DNA from: Oenococcus kitaharae
GTDB lineage: Bacteria > Bacillota > Bacilli > Lactobacillales > Lactobacillaceae
Assembly (NCBI RefSeq): GCF_025758695.1
Contig: NZ_JANJQP010000002.1
Coordinates: 372,001 to 436,000, forward strand
Length of the DNA: 64,000 nt
Direction of reading: 5' to 3'
Shown here: in pieces, positions 17,241-25,297 of the stretch
How the letters are laid out: the number at the start of each line of letters is the position of its first letter
How positions within the stretch are numbered: the stretch's first letter is position 1
The notes under the pieces: generated by a model
Databases searched by the model: none
The model's input: only the letters and a program-made list of their open reading frames with translations
Told to the model about the DNA's origin: nothing
Program-made: the position numbers and the translations under genes

Positions 17241-18164
17241 ATGTTACGTTGGTTATTTAGAATTTTTATTTTACTTGTAGTGATCTATATTGCGGCTTGT
17301 GCCTATTTCTTTAATGTTGCCGAGATTCGCAATAATCATAATAATCGCGATTATACATACGAAGGGCTCACGCCGACTTCGAGGCCTTACGTCGATGATT
17401 ATCAGCAGCGTTTTAGCCAATCCGGCCGGCAGCTGACGATTCAAAATCAAGGCCTGACTTTGGATGCCAATTATCTGCCGGCTGCACGTCCGACCAATAA
17501 GACTGTGATTGTCGTACATGGTTTTCGCAATAATAAGACCGGCATGAAATCATACGCTGATATGTTCTACCGGCTGGGCTACAATACACTGACTGTCGAT
17601 AATCGCGGTCACGGCCAGTCGCAGGGGAATTTTGTCGGTTTCGGCTGGCTGGATAAAAATGATGTCGAAGCCTGGATTCGGTATCTAGTGGCACAAAATA
17701 AGAATGTTGAGATTGTGCCTTTTGGTATTTCCATGGGCGGTGCGACTGTGGCCATGCTTTCTGGCGATTCGCTGCCGGCCAATGTGCGGGCGATTATCGA
17801 AGATTCCGGCTACAGCAGTGTCGAAGACGAGGTGGCTTATCAGGCCAAACAAATGTATCACCTGCCTAAGGACCCGATTATTCCGACTGTCAGCCTGTTT
17901 TCACAATATATTGCCGGCTATTCCTATCAGGAGGCAAGCACAGTCAAACAATTGGCCAAAAATACGCGCCCGATGCTTTTTATGCATGGCGGTGCTGATA
18001 CTTACGTACCGACACGCATGGTCTACAGCCTCTATAAAGCTGATCCGGATCCGAGAAAACAATTATGGATCGGTGACGGTTCCGGCCATGTACAAGCCTT
18101 TGGCCAGCATACGGCAGCCTATCAAGCAGAAGTCCAGAAGTTTCTTAATCTGTATTTTAAGTAA
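17241..18164 (+). CDS. membrane-anchored alpha/beta hydrolase
   Basis: A 307-residue protein with an N-terminal membrane anchor (residues 5-25, LFRIFILLVVIYIAACAYFF) followed by an extracellular alpha/beta-hydrolase domain. The nucleophile elbow is GISMGG (about 160), the acid lies near GGADTYVP and the histidine in GSGHVQAF. This resembles the YqkD-type family of surface hydrolases, substrate unknown. TGG-TATATT (17225-17233) ends seven bases before ATG 17241 with no ribosome-binding site, so leaderless translation is likely. Confidence 0.85.
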   Translation: MLRWLFRIFILLVVIYIAACAYFFNVAEIRNNHNNRDYTYEGLTPTSRPYVDDYQQRFSQSGRQLTIQNQGLTLDANYLPAARPTNKTVIVVHGFRNNKTGMKSYADMFYRLGYNTLTVDNRGHGQSQGNFVGFGWLDKNDVEAWIRYLVAQNKNVEIVPFGISMGGATVAMLSGDSLPANVRAIIEDSGYSSVEDEVAYQAKQMYHLPKDPIIPTVSLFSQYIAGYSYQEASTVKQLAKNTRPMLFMHGGADTYVPTRMVYSLYKADPDPRKQLWIGDGSGHVQAFGQHTAAYQAEVQKFLNLYFK

Positions 18165-18177
18165 ATCTCAAACCGTT

Positions 18178-18186
18178 TGTTAGAAT
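18178..18186 (+). promoter_or_regulatory. extended -10 promoter for the 18213 gene
   Basis: TGT-TAGAAT (18178-18186) precedes a leader of about 19 bases with AAAGGAAG before ATG 18213. It is the same -10 sequence as the palindrome at 11182-11202, but here a normal ribosome-binding site follows. Confidence 0.5.
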
Positions 18187-18212
18187 AAAGAAGTTGTTCG
18201 AAAGGAAGACAC

Positions 18213-18584
18213 ATGTCAAATATTAATATATGGATAACCATCATTGATTGGTTGTACATCATTTTGCAGCAGATTTTGTTCCTTGGACTCGGAATTGCCC
18301 TGATCTGGGGCGGATTCTTCATCCGCGCACACGGTTTTGGTTTGGACCAGGCAGCTGCACCAGCAGTCAAAACGGCTAAGGCAGACAGTACAGATAAGCC
18401 GGCAGCGGCCAAAAAAACGGTCGTATCAGTTGCCAAAAAAGGCCTCTATAAGCGTTATTTCTGGCTTTACTCAGGAATGTGGCTCCTTGGCTCATATCTG
18501 ATTATTTATCAGGTTATTTTCGCAATTATCTCCACGCTGCTAAGTGGTGGTGCGAACAGCAGCCAAAGCAGCAGCGGTTATTAA
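18213..18584 (+). CDS. small membrane protein of unknown function
   Basis: A 123-residue protein with two hydrophobic segments (about 8-42 and 84-112). A charged Ala/Lys/Thr-rich stretch (45-75) links them, and the tail is Ser/Gln/Gly-rich. I recognise no family. Good ribosome-binding site; single gene ending at a terminator. Confidence 0.72.
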   Translation: MSNINIWITIIDWLYIILQQILFLGLGIALIWGGFFIRAHGFGLDQAAAPAVKTAKADSTDKPAAAKKTVVSVAKKGLYKRYFWLYSGMWLLGSYLIIYQVIFAIISTLLSGGANSSQSSSGY

Positions 18585-18594
18585 TCACTCAATT

Positions 18595-18621
18595 AAAAAA
18601 GCAGCCTTGGCTGCTTTTTTT
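18595..18621. terminator. bidirectional terminator
   Basis: A short GCAGCC/GGCTGC stem with a TT loop, flanked by A6 and T7, lies between the small membrane protein and the convergent oxidoreductase gene. Confidence 0.88.
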
Positions 18622-18625
18622 GTAC

Positions 18626-19600
18626 TCATTTTTCAAAGGGATAACGAAAATCCCATTGATTGCGGACTTCAGTCATCAGGCGCATGACCGTCTCTGTTTT
18701 TTTCAGGCTGTGATTGCTTTCTCGCCCGGCCACCATTTCCTGAAAATCATGAATTTCATAAGCCATAGCCAGTTTGCTGTCGCCAGTCTTAATAAGCTCA
18801 GTGCTGCCGTCTGTACTCGTGAAAACAGCCTGGTCAGCTCTAGGAAAATCGGTGACCGTCAAATAGCCGTGTTCATAAGCGGCGATACCCATTTTTGGCA
18901 TTTTGGCGCGAAAGGTCAGCGACAGGTTGGCTAATTCATCCTGATCTGTCCGCAGGGCAATAGTTGAAGACTCATCGACACCGCTGATAAAGCGATGCAT
19001 GCTCGTACCTGTCATCTGGGGCCGGCCCTTTAAAAATTCCGCTGCAAAAGCCAAGGCATAGACGCCGATGTCTAATAAAGCACCGCCCGCCAATTGCGGA
19101 TTGAAAAAGCGATTGCTTGGATCAGCCTCTTTATAGCTGCCGAAACTGACTTGAATCATTTTCAGTCCGCCTAATTGACGGTCTTTGGCAAATTGATGCA
19201 GTTCGGCATAGAGAGGCATGTGATAAACGGTCATCGCTTCTGCTAAGACCAGCTGCTGCTTATCGGCCAAGTCGACGGCTGACGCCAATTCCGAACTGGT
19301 CATCGTGATAGCTTTTTCACTGAGAACATGTTTACCGGCTTTTAAGGCCGGCAGAATCGTCTGGATATGAAAATTATGCGGCGTGGCCACGTAAACGATA
19401 TCCACGACTGGATCGGCCAATAAGTCATCCAAGCTGCCATAAGCCTTAGGAATCTTATGAGCCGCAGCGAAAGCTTCGGCTTTTTCGATAGACCGCGAGC
19501 AGACTGCATAAAGCTGCCCTTCATCCGATTGAAACGCTTTTGCAAAACTCTCGGCGATATGGCCGAGACCAACAATTGCCCAATGATATGTTTGCGGCAT
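18626..19600 (-). CDS. Gfo/Idh/MocA family oxidoreductase
   Basis: A 324-residue NAD(P)-dependent sugar-type dehydrogenase. The N-terminal Rossmann motif is AIVGLGHIAESFAKAF. The catalytic region has EKAIT (active Lys) and GGALLDIGVYALAFA. Substrate unknown; family members act on sugars, inositols and diols. ATG 19600 is chosen because AGAGGACG lies at a proper distance; an ATG at 19618 would add six residues. A 7-base inverted repeat lies just upstream. Confidence 0.88.
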   Translation of the reverse strand: MPQTYHWAIVGLGHIAESFAKAFQSDEGQLYAVCSRSIEKAEAFAAAHKIPKAYGSLDDLLADPVVDIVYVATPHNFHIQTILPALKAGKHVLSEKAITMTSSELASAVDLADKQQLVLAEAMTVYHMPLYAELHQFAKDRQLGGLKMIQVSFGSYKEADPSNRFFNPQLAGGALLDIGVYALAFAAEFLKGRPQMTGTSMHRFISGVDESSTIALRTDQDELANLSLTFRAKMPKMGIAAYEHGYLTVTDFPRADQAVFTSTDGSTELIKTGDSKLAMAYEIHDFQEMVAGRESNHSLKKTETVMRLMTEVRNQWDFRYPFEK

Positions 19601-19616
19601 AATCGTCCTCTTATCC

Positions 19617-19636
19617 AATCCGACCTAAATCGGATT
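19617..19636. promoter_or_regulatory. inverted repeat, possible operator of the oxidoreductase gene
   Basis: AATCCGA-CCTAAA-TCGGATT is a perfect 7-base inverted repeat 17 bases upstream of ATG 19600, placed where a repressor would act. The binding protein is unknown. Confidence 0.4.
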
Positions 19637-19672
19637 TACAGCTATATTTTATCAATTTTCTGATAGACAAAA

Positions 19673-20521
19673 CTATTTGCGCACGCGTGTCTGCTCAATC
19701 ACGTGCCGCATGGCGCCGATGACTTGGTCCGTCTCTTTATTCAAGCGATGGCCGACCAGCGTAAACAGCGTGTCGATAATTGTAATTTGTGCGACCAAAG
19801 AACTCATGGATTCCTGGCGGAAATTTACCTCCTCAGAGTAGGAGTTTAAAACGATATCCGCGTTTTTAGCAATCGGTGACTCTGGAAAGGCAGTAATGGC
19901 AACGATTTTTGAGCCGTTTTCCCGCAATTTGTTTTCTACTAACAAGGTGTCTTGATTTCGGCCGGAATGGCTGATAACAATGCCAAGATCGCGGCTGGTC
20001 AGATGAGCGGCCTGCATGATTTGGATATCATAGTCCGGATGGCTGACGATATTCAGATTCGTGCGTAAAAATTTGTGATAGGCGTTAAAAGCGACAATTG
20101 ACGAGCCGCCGATGCCGAAAAAACCGATCTTCGATGACGAGACCAGCCAATCGACGACTTTGTTCAAATCAGCCATGTCTAATTTGGCGGCTGTGGCCGT
20201 TAGCGCCGAGACACCGGCAGAAAACAGTTTTTTCACGATCTGTTCGCTTTGGTCTTCCTGCTTGATCTCTGTGAAAAAATCCGAGCTGCTGCTTTTTCTT
20301 CCGGCTGATAAAGCGATCAGAAAATCACGGAAATTCGGGTAGCCGATATGACGGGCAAAACGGGAAATGGACGCGGTTGAGGTACCGATTTTGTGTGACA
20401 GGCCCTGAATCGTGGCATCAGCAACCGTCTCTTGATTAGCCAAAATATAATCGGCAATTTTTTTCTCGCCCGGATGGAGCTGCTGGTATTGTGAACGAAT
20501 TGCTTCTGCGACATTATTCAT
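19673..20521 (-). CDS. RpiR/MurR-family regulator
   Basis: A 282-residue sugar-phosphate-sensing regulator. Residues 1-75 are the RpiR helix-turn-helix (LHPGEKKIADYIL ... TSTASISRFARHIGYPNF). Residues 120-260 are a SIS domain with GFFGIGGSSIVAFNAYHKF and SHSGRNQDT. It is divergent from gnd across a 94-base gap with palindromes, so it likely controls gnd and/or itself in response to a phosphosugar. AGAGGT precedes the ATG. Confidence 0.9.
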   Translation of the reverse strand: MNNVAEAIRSQYQQLHPGEKKIADYILANQETVADATIQGLSHKIGTSTASISRFARHIGYPNFRDFLIALSAGRKSSSSDFFTEIKQEDQSEQIVKKLFSAGVSALTATAAKLDMADLNKVVDWLVSSSKIGFFGIGGSSIVAFNAYHKFLRTNLNIVSHPDYDIQIMQAAHLTSRDLGIVISHSGRNQDTLLVENKLRENGSKIVAITAFPESPIAKNADIVLNSYSEEVNFRQESMSSLVAQITIIDTLFTLVGHRLNKETDQVIGAMRHVIEQTRVRK

Positions 20522-20532
20522 GATTTACCTCT

Positions 20533-20549
20533 ATGTAAATATTTTACAT
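20533..20549. promoter_or_regulatory. palindromic operator candidate between rpiR and gnd
   Basis: ATGTAAA-TAT-TTTACAT is a perfect 7-base inverted repeat 12 bases upstream of the RpiR start codon. A weaker palindrome (20563-20581, ATGAGTAAAATAATTTCAT) lies closer to gnd. Both suit autoregulation or control of the divergent gene. Confidence 0.5.
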
Positions 20550-20615
20550 TATATTAGTTGATATGAGTAAAATAATTTCATAAAATAATAAAGGACATTA
20601 GGAGCAGGAGCAGAG

Positions 20616-21518
20616 ATGAAAATTGGTATGATCGGCCTTGGCAAAATGGGCCTGAATTTAGTTAAGAACATGATTGACCACGATATTTCAGTCGTTGGCT
20701 TGGATTTGAATCCGGCATCAGTCAAAGAAGCGGTCGACTACGGCGCCCAAGCCGCTCAAGACACGCAGGAATTAGTCGACAAGCTGGAAAGCCCGCGCAT
20801 CATTTGGGTGATGGTACCAGCTGGCAAACCAACCAACTCGACCATCGATGACTTGATCAGCAAGATGGACGCTGGTGATATCTTAATCGACGGTGGGAAT
20901 TCTAACTTCAAAGATAATTTGGAACAAAACGTTCGCACGACCAAAGCCGGGATTAAATTCTTTGATGCCGGTACTTCGGGCGGAATGGAAGGCGCACGTC
21001 AAGGCGGCAACTTCATGATCGGCGGAGATGATCCTGAAGCCTGGAAGACGATTGAGCCATTGTTTAAAGCCATTTCTGAAAAAGATGGCTATCTATATAC
21101 CGGTAAGCTTGGATCCGGCCATTACTTGAAGATGGTGCATAACGGTATCGAGTACGGCGAAATGCAGGCGATTGCTGAAGGTTTCGAAGTGCTGGAAGCT
21201 TCACAATTCGATTATGATTATCAAGCCGTTGCCAAATTATGGAATCACGGTTCGGTTATCCGTGGTTGGCTGATGGAACTGGCCGAAGATGCCTTCTCTA
21301 AAGATCCGCATCTTGACGACATCGCTGGACGCATGCACTCTTCGGGTGAGGGCAAGTGGACCATGGAAGAAGCCATGGATTTGCGCATTCCGACACCGGT
21401 AATTGCCTTGTCATTGATGATGCGTTACCGTTCCATGCAGGATGATACCTTTACAGGTAAAGTGGTGGCTGCTTTGCGTCACGAATTCGGCGGCCATGCA
21501 GTCGATAAAAAAGCCTAA
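20616..21518 (+). CDS. gnd: 6-phosphogluconate dehydrogenase, decarboxylating (short form)
   Basis: Oxidises 6-phosphogluconate to ribulose-5-phosphate and CO2, a central step of heterolactic fermentation. The 300-residue protein begins MKIGMIGLGKMGLNLV and has DGGNSNFKD, the catalytic block GHYLKMVHNGIEYGEMQ and GTSGGMEGA. It lacks the long C-terminal tail of the E. coli enzyme, like the NAD-preferring short forms of Leuconostoc and relatives. GGAGCAGGAG precedes the ATG. It is divergent from an RpiR regulator. Confidence 0.93.
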   Translation: MKIGMIGLGKMGLNLVKNMIDHDISVVGLDLNPASVKEAVDYGAQAAQDTQELVDKLESPRIIWVMVPAGKPTNSTIDDLISKMDAGDILIDGGNSNFKDNLEQNVRTTKAGIKFFDAGTSGGMEGARQGGNFMIGGDDPEAWKTIEPLFKAISEKDGYLYTGKLGSGHYLKMVHNGIEYGEMQAIAEGFEVLEASQFDYDYQAVAKLWNHGSVIRGWLMELAEDAFSKDPHLDDIAGRMHSSGEGKWTMEEAMDLRIPTPVIALSLMMRYRSMQDDTFTGKVVAALRHEFGGHAVDKKA

Positions 21519-21536
21519 ACCATAAGTCTGACATAG

Positions 21537-21568
21537 CAGTTTGCCTATTAAAAGGGCAGACTGTTTTT
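21537..21568 (+). terminator. terminator after gnd
   Basis: CAGTTTGCC (21537-21545) pairs with GGCAGACTG (21555-21563) with one G-T wobble and is followed by T5. Confidence 0.75.
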
Positions 21569-21579
21569 GTTTCCAAATG

Positions 21580-21610
21580 AAAAGGCTCACAGTTTACCTG
21601 TGCTTTTTTT
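21580..21610 (+). terminator. second tandem terminator after gnd
   Basis: CACAG-TTTAC-CTGTG with flanking AAAAG/CTTTT pairing and a T run. It insulates gnd from the DegV genes. Confidence 0.65.
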
Positions 21611-21700
21611 GGATCACGATTTTTAACAAGTGGGTTAGAATAGCTTATGACCCTTTTTTCTAGCGAAACTTTCTTAGATTCTGAATGGAGATTTTAATTT

Positions 21701-22588
21701 ATGAGCAAGATTGCCATCATTGTTGATAGTTCCAGTTATATTCCTCATGAAATCCAGTTGGCCAAACACATTTACGTGGCTGATAACCCTGTGCTGTTTG
21801 GCCGCAAAGTGTATCACGAATCTCACTGGCCCGTGAATGCGGCTTTTTACAAACAGATGGCGACCAGTTCTGCGCAGCCGACGACCAGCCAGCCTTCGAT
21901 CGGGGATTTGATGGCGATCTTTGATCAGGTTAAAAAAGACGGCTACGATCAAGCTGTTTTAGTTACCTTGTCCTCAGGCTTTTCCGGCACTTATCAAGCG
22001 GCTTTTGCCGCAGCGGCACAGTATCCGGATTTAGATGTCCATGTCTGGGATTCGCGGATTGCGACCATGGGTGCCGGCAATCAGGCTTTATTGGCATCTG
22101 ATCTGGCAGAAAAAGGCTGGCAGATGGCAGATATTCTGGAAAAGCTCAGGCTGCTAAGAGACCGGACCAGCGTCTTCTTTGTGGTTGATTCGATCAAACA
22201 CCTGCAGCGGACCGGCCGTCTTTCCGGCGGCCAGGCCCTAATCGCCGGGCTGCTGAGTATCAAGCCGATCTTAAATATCGACCCTAGTAAAGAGGGCAAG
22301 ATTGTCGCCGTTGCTAAAGAGCGGAAAATGACCGGTGCTTGGAAGTATATCGAGGAAAATTTCGGTAAAATTGTTGAAGGTTATGCTCATTCGAACTGGC
22401 CCATGCGCGTGACGATTGTTGATGCTGATAATCCGACGCTGGCTGATTCCTGGGTAAAAAAAGGCGAGGCACTATGGCCGGATATTGTTTTTGAGCGTGG
22501 CATTATCGGTCCTTTGATCGGCGTCCACACGGGCGAGAAAGCTGTCGGCTTTATCTGGGCGCAAGACTATAAATCATTGGAGGACTGA
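21701..22588 (+). CDS. DegV family fatty-acid-binding protein (FakB-like), copy 1
   Basis: A 295-residue DegV protein. The family binds a fatty acid and, with the kinase FakA, presents it for phosphorylation and phospholipid synthesis. Motifs include IIVDSSSYIP at the start, LSSGFSGTYQAA, VDSIKHLQRTGRLSGG and GPLIGVHTGEKAVGF. AATGGAGA lies upstream of ATG 21701, and a TAGAAT box (21636-21641) is the likely -10 element. It is followed one base later by a second DegV gene. No fakA is in the window. Confidence 0.9.
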   Translation: MSKIAIIVDSSSYIPHEIQLAKHIYVADNPVLFGRKVYHESHWPVNAAFYKQMATSSAQPTTSQPSIGDLMAIFDQVKKDGYDQAVLVTLSSGFSGTYQAAFAAAAQYPDLDVHVWDSRIATMGAGNQALLASDLAEKGWQMADILEKLRLLRDRTSVFFVVDSIKHLQRTGRLSGGQALIAGLLSIKPILNIDPSKEGKIVAVAKERKMTGAWKYIEENFGKIVEGYAHSNWPMRVTIVDADNPTLADSWVKKGEALWPDIVFERGIIGPLIGVHTGEKAVGFIWAQDYKSLED

Positions 22589-22589
22589 A

Positions 22590-23471
22590 ATGGCAAAAAA
22601 CATCGCTATTATTGTTGATAGCACTTTTTACATTTCCAAAGAAGACGAAAAAAAATACAGTATCTATGTCATTCCGACCCCGATCCTGTTCAATGGCAAA
22701 GTCAGATACGATTCGGACTGGAGCAGCCCGGCCAAGTTTTTTAAAGATATGAATGCAGCCAAAGAGATGCCGTCAACATCCATGGCCAGCCCGGCCGATG
22801 TACTGAAGACTTTTGATCAAGTCAAAGCCGATGGCTATCAGCAGGCTATTTTTATGACTATGTCCAGCGGTATCTCCGGTTTTTATAATCTGGCCGTCAA
22901 TCTGGCAGCCGATTACGAAGGCTTGGATATTTTAGTCTGGGATTCGCGTTTTACGATTATGGTTTCTGGCGTGCAGGCATTGATGGCAGCTGATCTGGCG
23001 GCACAAGGCAAGACGCGAGACGAGATCATGGAAAAAGTGGCTCGTCTGCGCAATTCGACGCATGTCTTTATTATCGTCGATGATATCAGCCATTTAAAAC
23101 GGACTGGGCGTCTGGCTGGCGGCGTTGCTCTGGTGGCCGGGCTTTTGAATATCAAGCCGATTCTGACTTTTAATGATCAAGGCAAAATCGTGGCGATTGC
23201 CAAAGAAAGGCATCTGAAGCGCGCTTGGGATTGGGTATTAAAACGCTTTGAGATAGACCGTCCCAGTTTTGACGAACCAGTCCGCGTGCTTTTGGCTGAT
23301 GCCAACAACCGTGAGCTGACGACAAAGTGGCAGGCGGCTTTTAAAGAAGCCTATCCGGATTTGCGAAGCGATTTGATCACGATCGGTCCTTTGATCGGTG
23401 TACATACAGGAGAAAAGGCCGTCGGATTTGTCTATATGGACGATTGGCAAACGATCGCCCGGGAAGCTTAA
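22590..23471 (+). CDS. DegV family fatty-acid-binding protein (FakB-like), copy 2
   Basis: A 293-residue paralogue of the preceding protein, with IIVDSTFYIS, MSSGISGFYNLA, VDDISHLKRTGRLAGG and GPLIGVHTGEKAVGF. Its ATG lies one base after the previous stop and GGAGGACTGA bridges them, so the two are cotranscribed. Differences in the pocket regions suggest distinct fatty-acid preferences, as known for FakB1/FakB2; this is inference. Confidence 0.9.
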   Translation: MAKNIAIIVDSTFYISKEDEKKYSIYVIPTPILFNGKVRYDSDWSSPAKFFKDMNAAKEMPSTSMASPADVLKTFDQVKADGYQQAIFMTMSSGISGFYNLAVNLAADYEGLDILVWDSRFTIMVSGVQALMAADLAAQGKTRDEIMEKVARLRNSTHVFIIVDDISHLKRTGRLAGGVALVAGLLNIKPILTFNDQGKIVAIAKERHLKRAWDWVLKRFEIDRPSFDEPVRVLLADANNRELTTKWQAAFKEAYPDLRSDLITIGPLIGVHTGEKAVGFVYMDDWQTIAREA

Positions 23472-23515
23472 TCAATTTTTTTTCATTATATTTATTAAGC
23501 GTATGATAGTTTGTA

Positions 23516-24394
23516 ATGAGAAAGAAGTACCTATCTATATGCTGCGCGTTGCTGCTTTCGACCCTTTTGCTCGGTGTCGGCGTAGCCCATAGTTTTCCAG
23601 TAGTGGCCAAGACCGTAAAGGGCCGGCCGATCAATCGTTTTGTGATGTTTGAAAGTCAGGCAAGAAGTGTTTTTGATAAAATGTTTTTTGCTAAAAAAAA
23701 CAAAAAACGCAATGTTGCGATTGTTGGGGAAATGCTGCCGCAAGCTGATTTCACTAAACGCGTGAACGCTTTAGTTGGCTCGGCCAAGGCTGATGTCTAT
23801 GTATTGGACACGAAAACCGGCCATAAGCTGACCTACTACAACGGCGGTACAAATTTTTGGCTGGCCAGCTCGGTTAAGGCCTCGATTTTAACGGCTTTAG
23901 TCAAAGAAGACGGCCCTCTGACTGGCGACTTGGATCAAGAGGCTCAAGCTATGATCACTTATTCAGATAATGATGCTGCCGTTGATTTGTTTGACGCTGC
24001 TGGTGGATTTCCAGCCTTAGAACGGCTGTGGTCGAATCTGGGTATGACTGAAACCATTCCTAATTACAATGGTTTTGGGCTGTCTACTTCCACAGCTGGC
24101 AATCAGATTAAATTGCTGCAAGACATTAAAACGCTTCCGGCTGCTGATCATGACTACATCCTGAACTTGATGAAGGGTATTACTGCCAGCCAGCGTTTTG
24201 GTATTGGTGTCATGAAAGATCCTGCCTTTAAAAACGGTTGGCTCAATGCCGACAATGGCAGCTGGTATGTGAATTCGATCGGTTTTTCTGAAAAAGAACG
24301 TTACCTAGTCGCGATCTTGACGCAAAATAACACCGATCAGACAAGCGGCGAACAATTGGTTAGCCGAATTGCAGCTTCAATCATTAAAAAGTAG
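23516..24394 (+). CDS. secreted serine hydrolase, class A beta-lactamase-like
   Basis: A 292-residue protein with a signal peptide (residues 1-30) and a penicillin-binding/beta-lactamase fold. It has the SxxK active site in LASSVKASIL (about 122), an SDN motif in YSDNDAAVDL (about 148) and KNG in FKNGWL in place of KTG. A cell-wall peptidase-like role is more likely than resistance. TATGAT ends eight bases before ATG 23516 with no ribosome-binding site, so a leaderless start is likely. The TAG stop directly abuts the stop of the convergent ABC gene. Confidence 0.82.
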   Translation: MRKKYLSICCALLLSTLLLGVGVAHSFPVVAKTVKGRPINRFVMFESQARSVFDKMFFAKKNKKRNVAIVGEMLPQADFTKRVNALVGSAKADVYVLDTKTGHKLTYYNGGTNFWLASSVKASILTALVKEDGPLTGDLDQEAQAMITYSDNDAAVDLFDAAGGFPALERLWSNLGMTETIPNYNGFGLSTSTAGNQIKLLQDIKTLPAADHDYILNLMKGITASQRFGIGVMKDPAFKNGWLNADNGSWYVNSIGFSEKERYLVAILTQNNTDQTSGEQLVSRIAASIIKK

Positions 24395-25297
24395 TCAGAC
24401 GGCCGATTGTTCCTGGCCAAAGAATTTCCAATAATAATCTTCCAGATTTCTCGTCCCGAAACTGATTTCGGCCGGCGAGATTTTTTTGATTTCCTGAATC
24501 ACATAATTGTAGCCTTGTTCACTAACCGGAAAAAGCTTACGGTAACCGACAGAATTGATGGCATGGCGACTTAATACGTCGGGCAATTTGGCTAATTCTG
24601 CTTGGGTCAGATCGGCTTTCACGAATAATTGCTCCTCTTGCTGCTGTGTGGAATCCAGTACCACCTTGCCGTGATGTAAAAAGATAATCCGGTCGGCAAT
24701 TGACTGCAGATTAGCTAGAATATGCGAAGCGATGATCAGTGTTTTCCCGGAATCGCGCAGCGCCCGTAAGATATCGGACAGCAGCTCGACGTTATTTAAA
24801 TCCAAGCCGTTCATGACTTCATCGAGCATCAGATAATCGGCATCGGCAGCCAGTACCATCGCAAAAGTCAGTCGTTGGCGCATGCCTAATGAATAGCTGG
24901 AAACGGCCTTATTCACGTAGCCGGCCATATTTAATTGATCGATAATTTTTTTAACACGGTCTTTATCATGGCCGTAAGTGCCGGCGTAGAGTCTTAGATG
25001 GTCCAAGCCGGAAAGAGCCGGTTCCAAGTCGAATTGATCGGGCAAAGTGACGATTTTCCGATGAATTTTTACGCGCTGACTTTCGTTTTTGTAACGGATG
25101 CCATCGATTTCGATCGATCCGGCAGTCGGCTGCAGATAGCCCATGATCAGATTGATTAAGGTCGATTTACCAGTGCCGTTTGGCGCGACTAGACCGATAA
25201 TCTGGCCCTCTTTGAAAGTGAGATCGATTTGTTTTAAGACATCCTGCCGGCTGCCTCTATTTTTAAAACTTTTGTCTAATTGACTTACTTTGATCAT
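24395..25297 (-). CDS. ABC transporter ATP-binding protein
   Basis: A 300-residue ATPase with Walker A APNGTGKST, signature YSLGMRQRLTF and Walker B YLMLDEVMNGLDL (Glu-Val in place of the common Glu-Pro). Together with the two following permeases it forms an ABC-2 type exporter operon of the YtrB/BcrA kind. Substrate unknown. AAGGAGAAAATC precedes the ATG. It overlaps the next gene by four bases. Confidence 0.87.
   Translation of the reverse strand: MIKVSQLDKSFKNRGSRQDVLKQIDLTFKEGQIIGLVAPNGTGKSTLINLIMGYLQPTAGSIEIDGIRYKNESQRVKIHRKIVTLPDQFDLEPALSGLDHLRLYAGTYGHDKDRVKKIIDQLNMAGYVNKAVSSYSLGMRQRLTFAMVLAADADYLMLDEVMNGLDLNNVELLSDILRALRDSGKTLIIASHILANLQSIADRIIFLHHGKVVLDSTQQQEEQLFVKADLTQAELAKLPDVLSRHAINSVGYRKLFPVSEQGYNYVIQEIKKISPAEISFGTRNLEDYYWKFFGQEQSAV

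Noticed and set aside
18590-18625. Small attenuator before the oxidoreductase gene
   Set aside because: The hairpin lies between convergent 3' ends, so it is a plain shared terminator.
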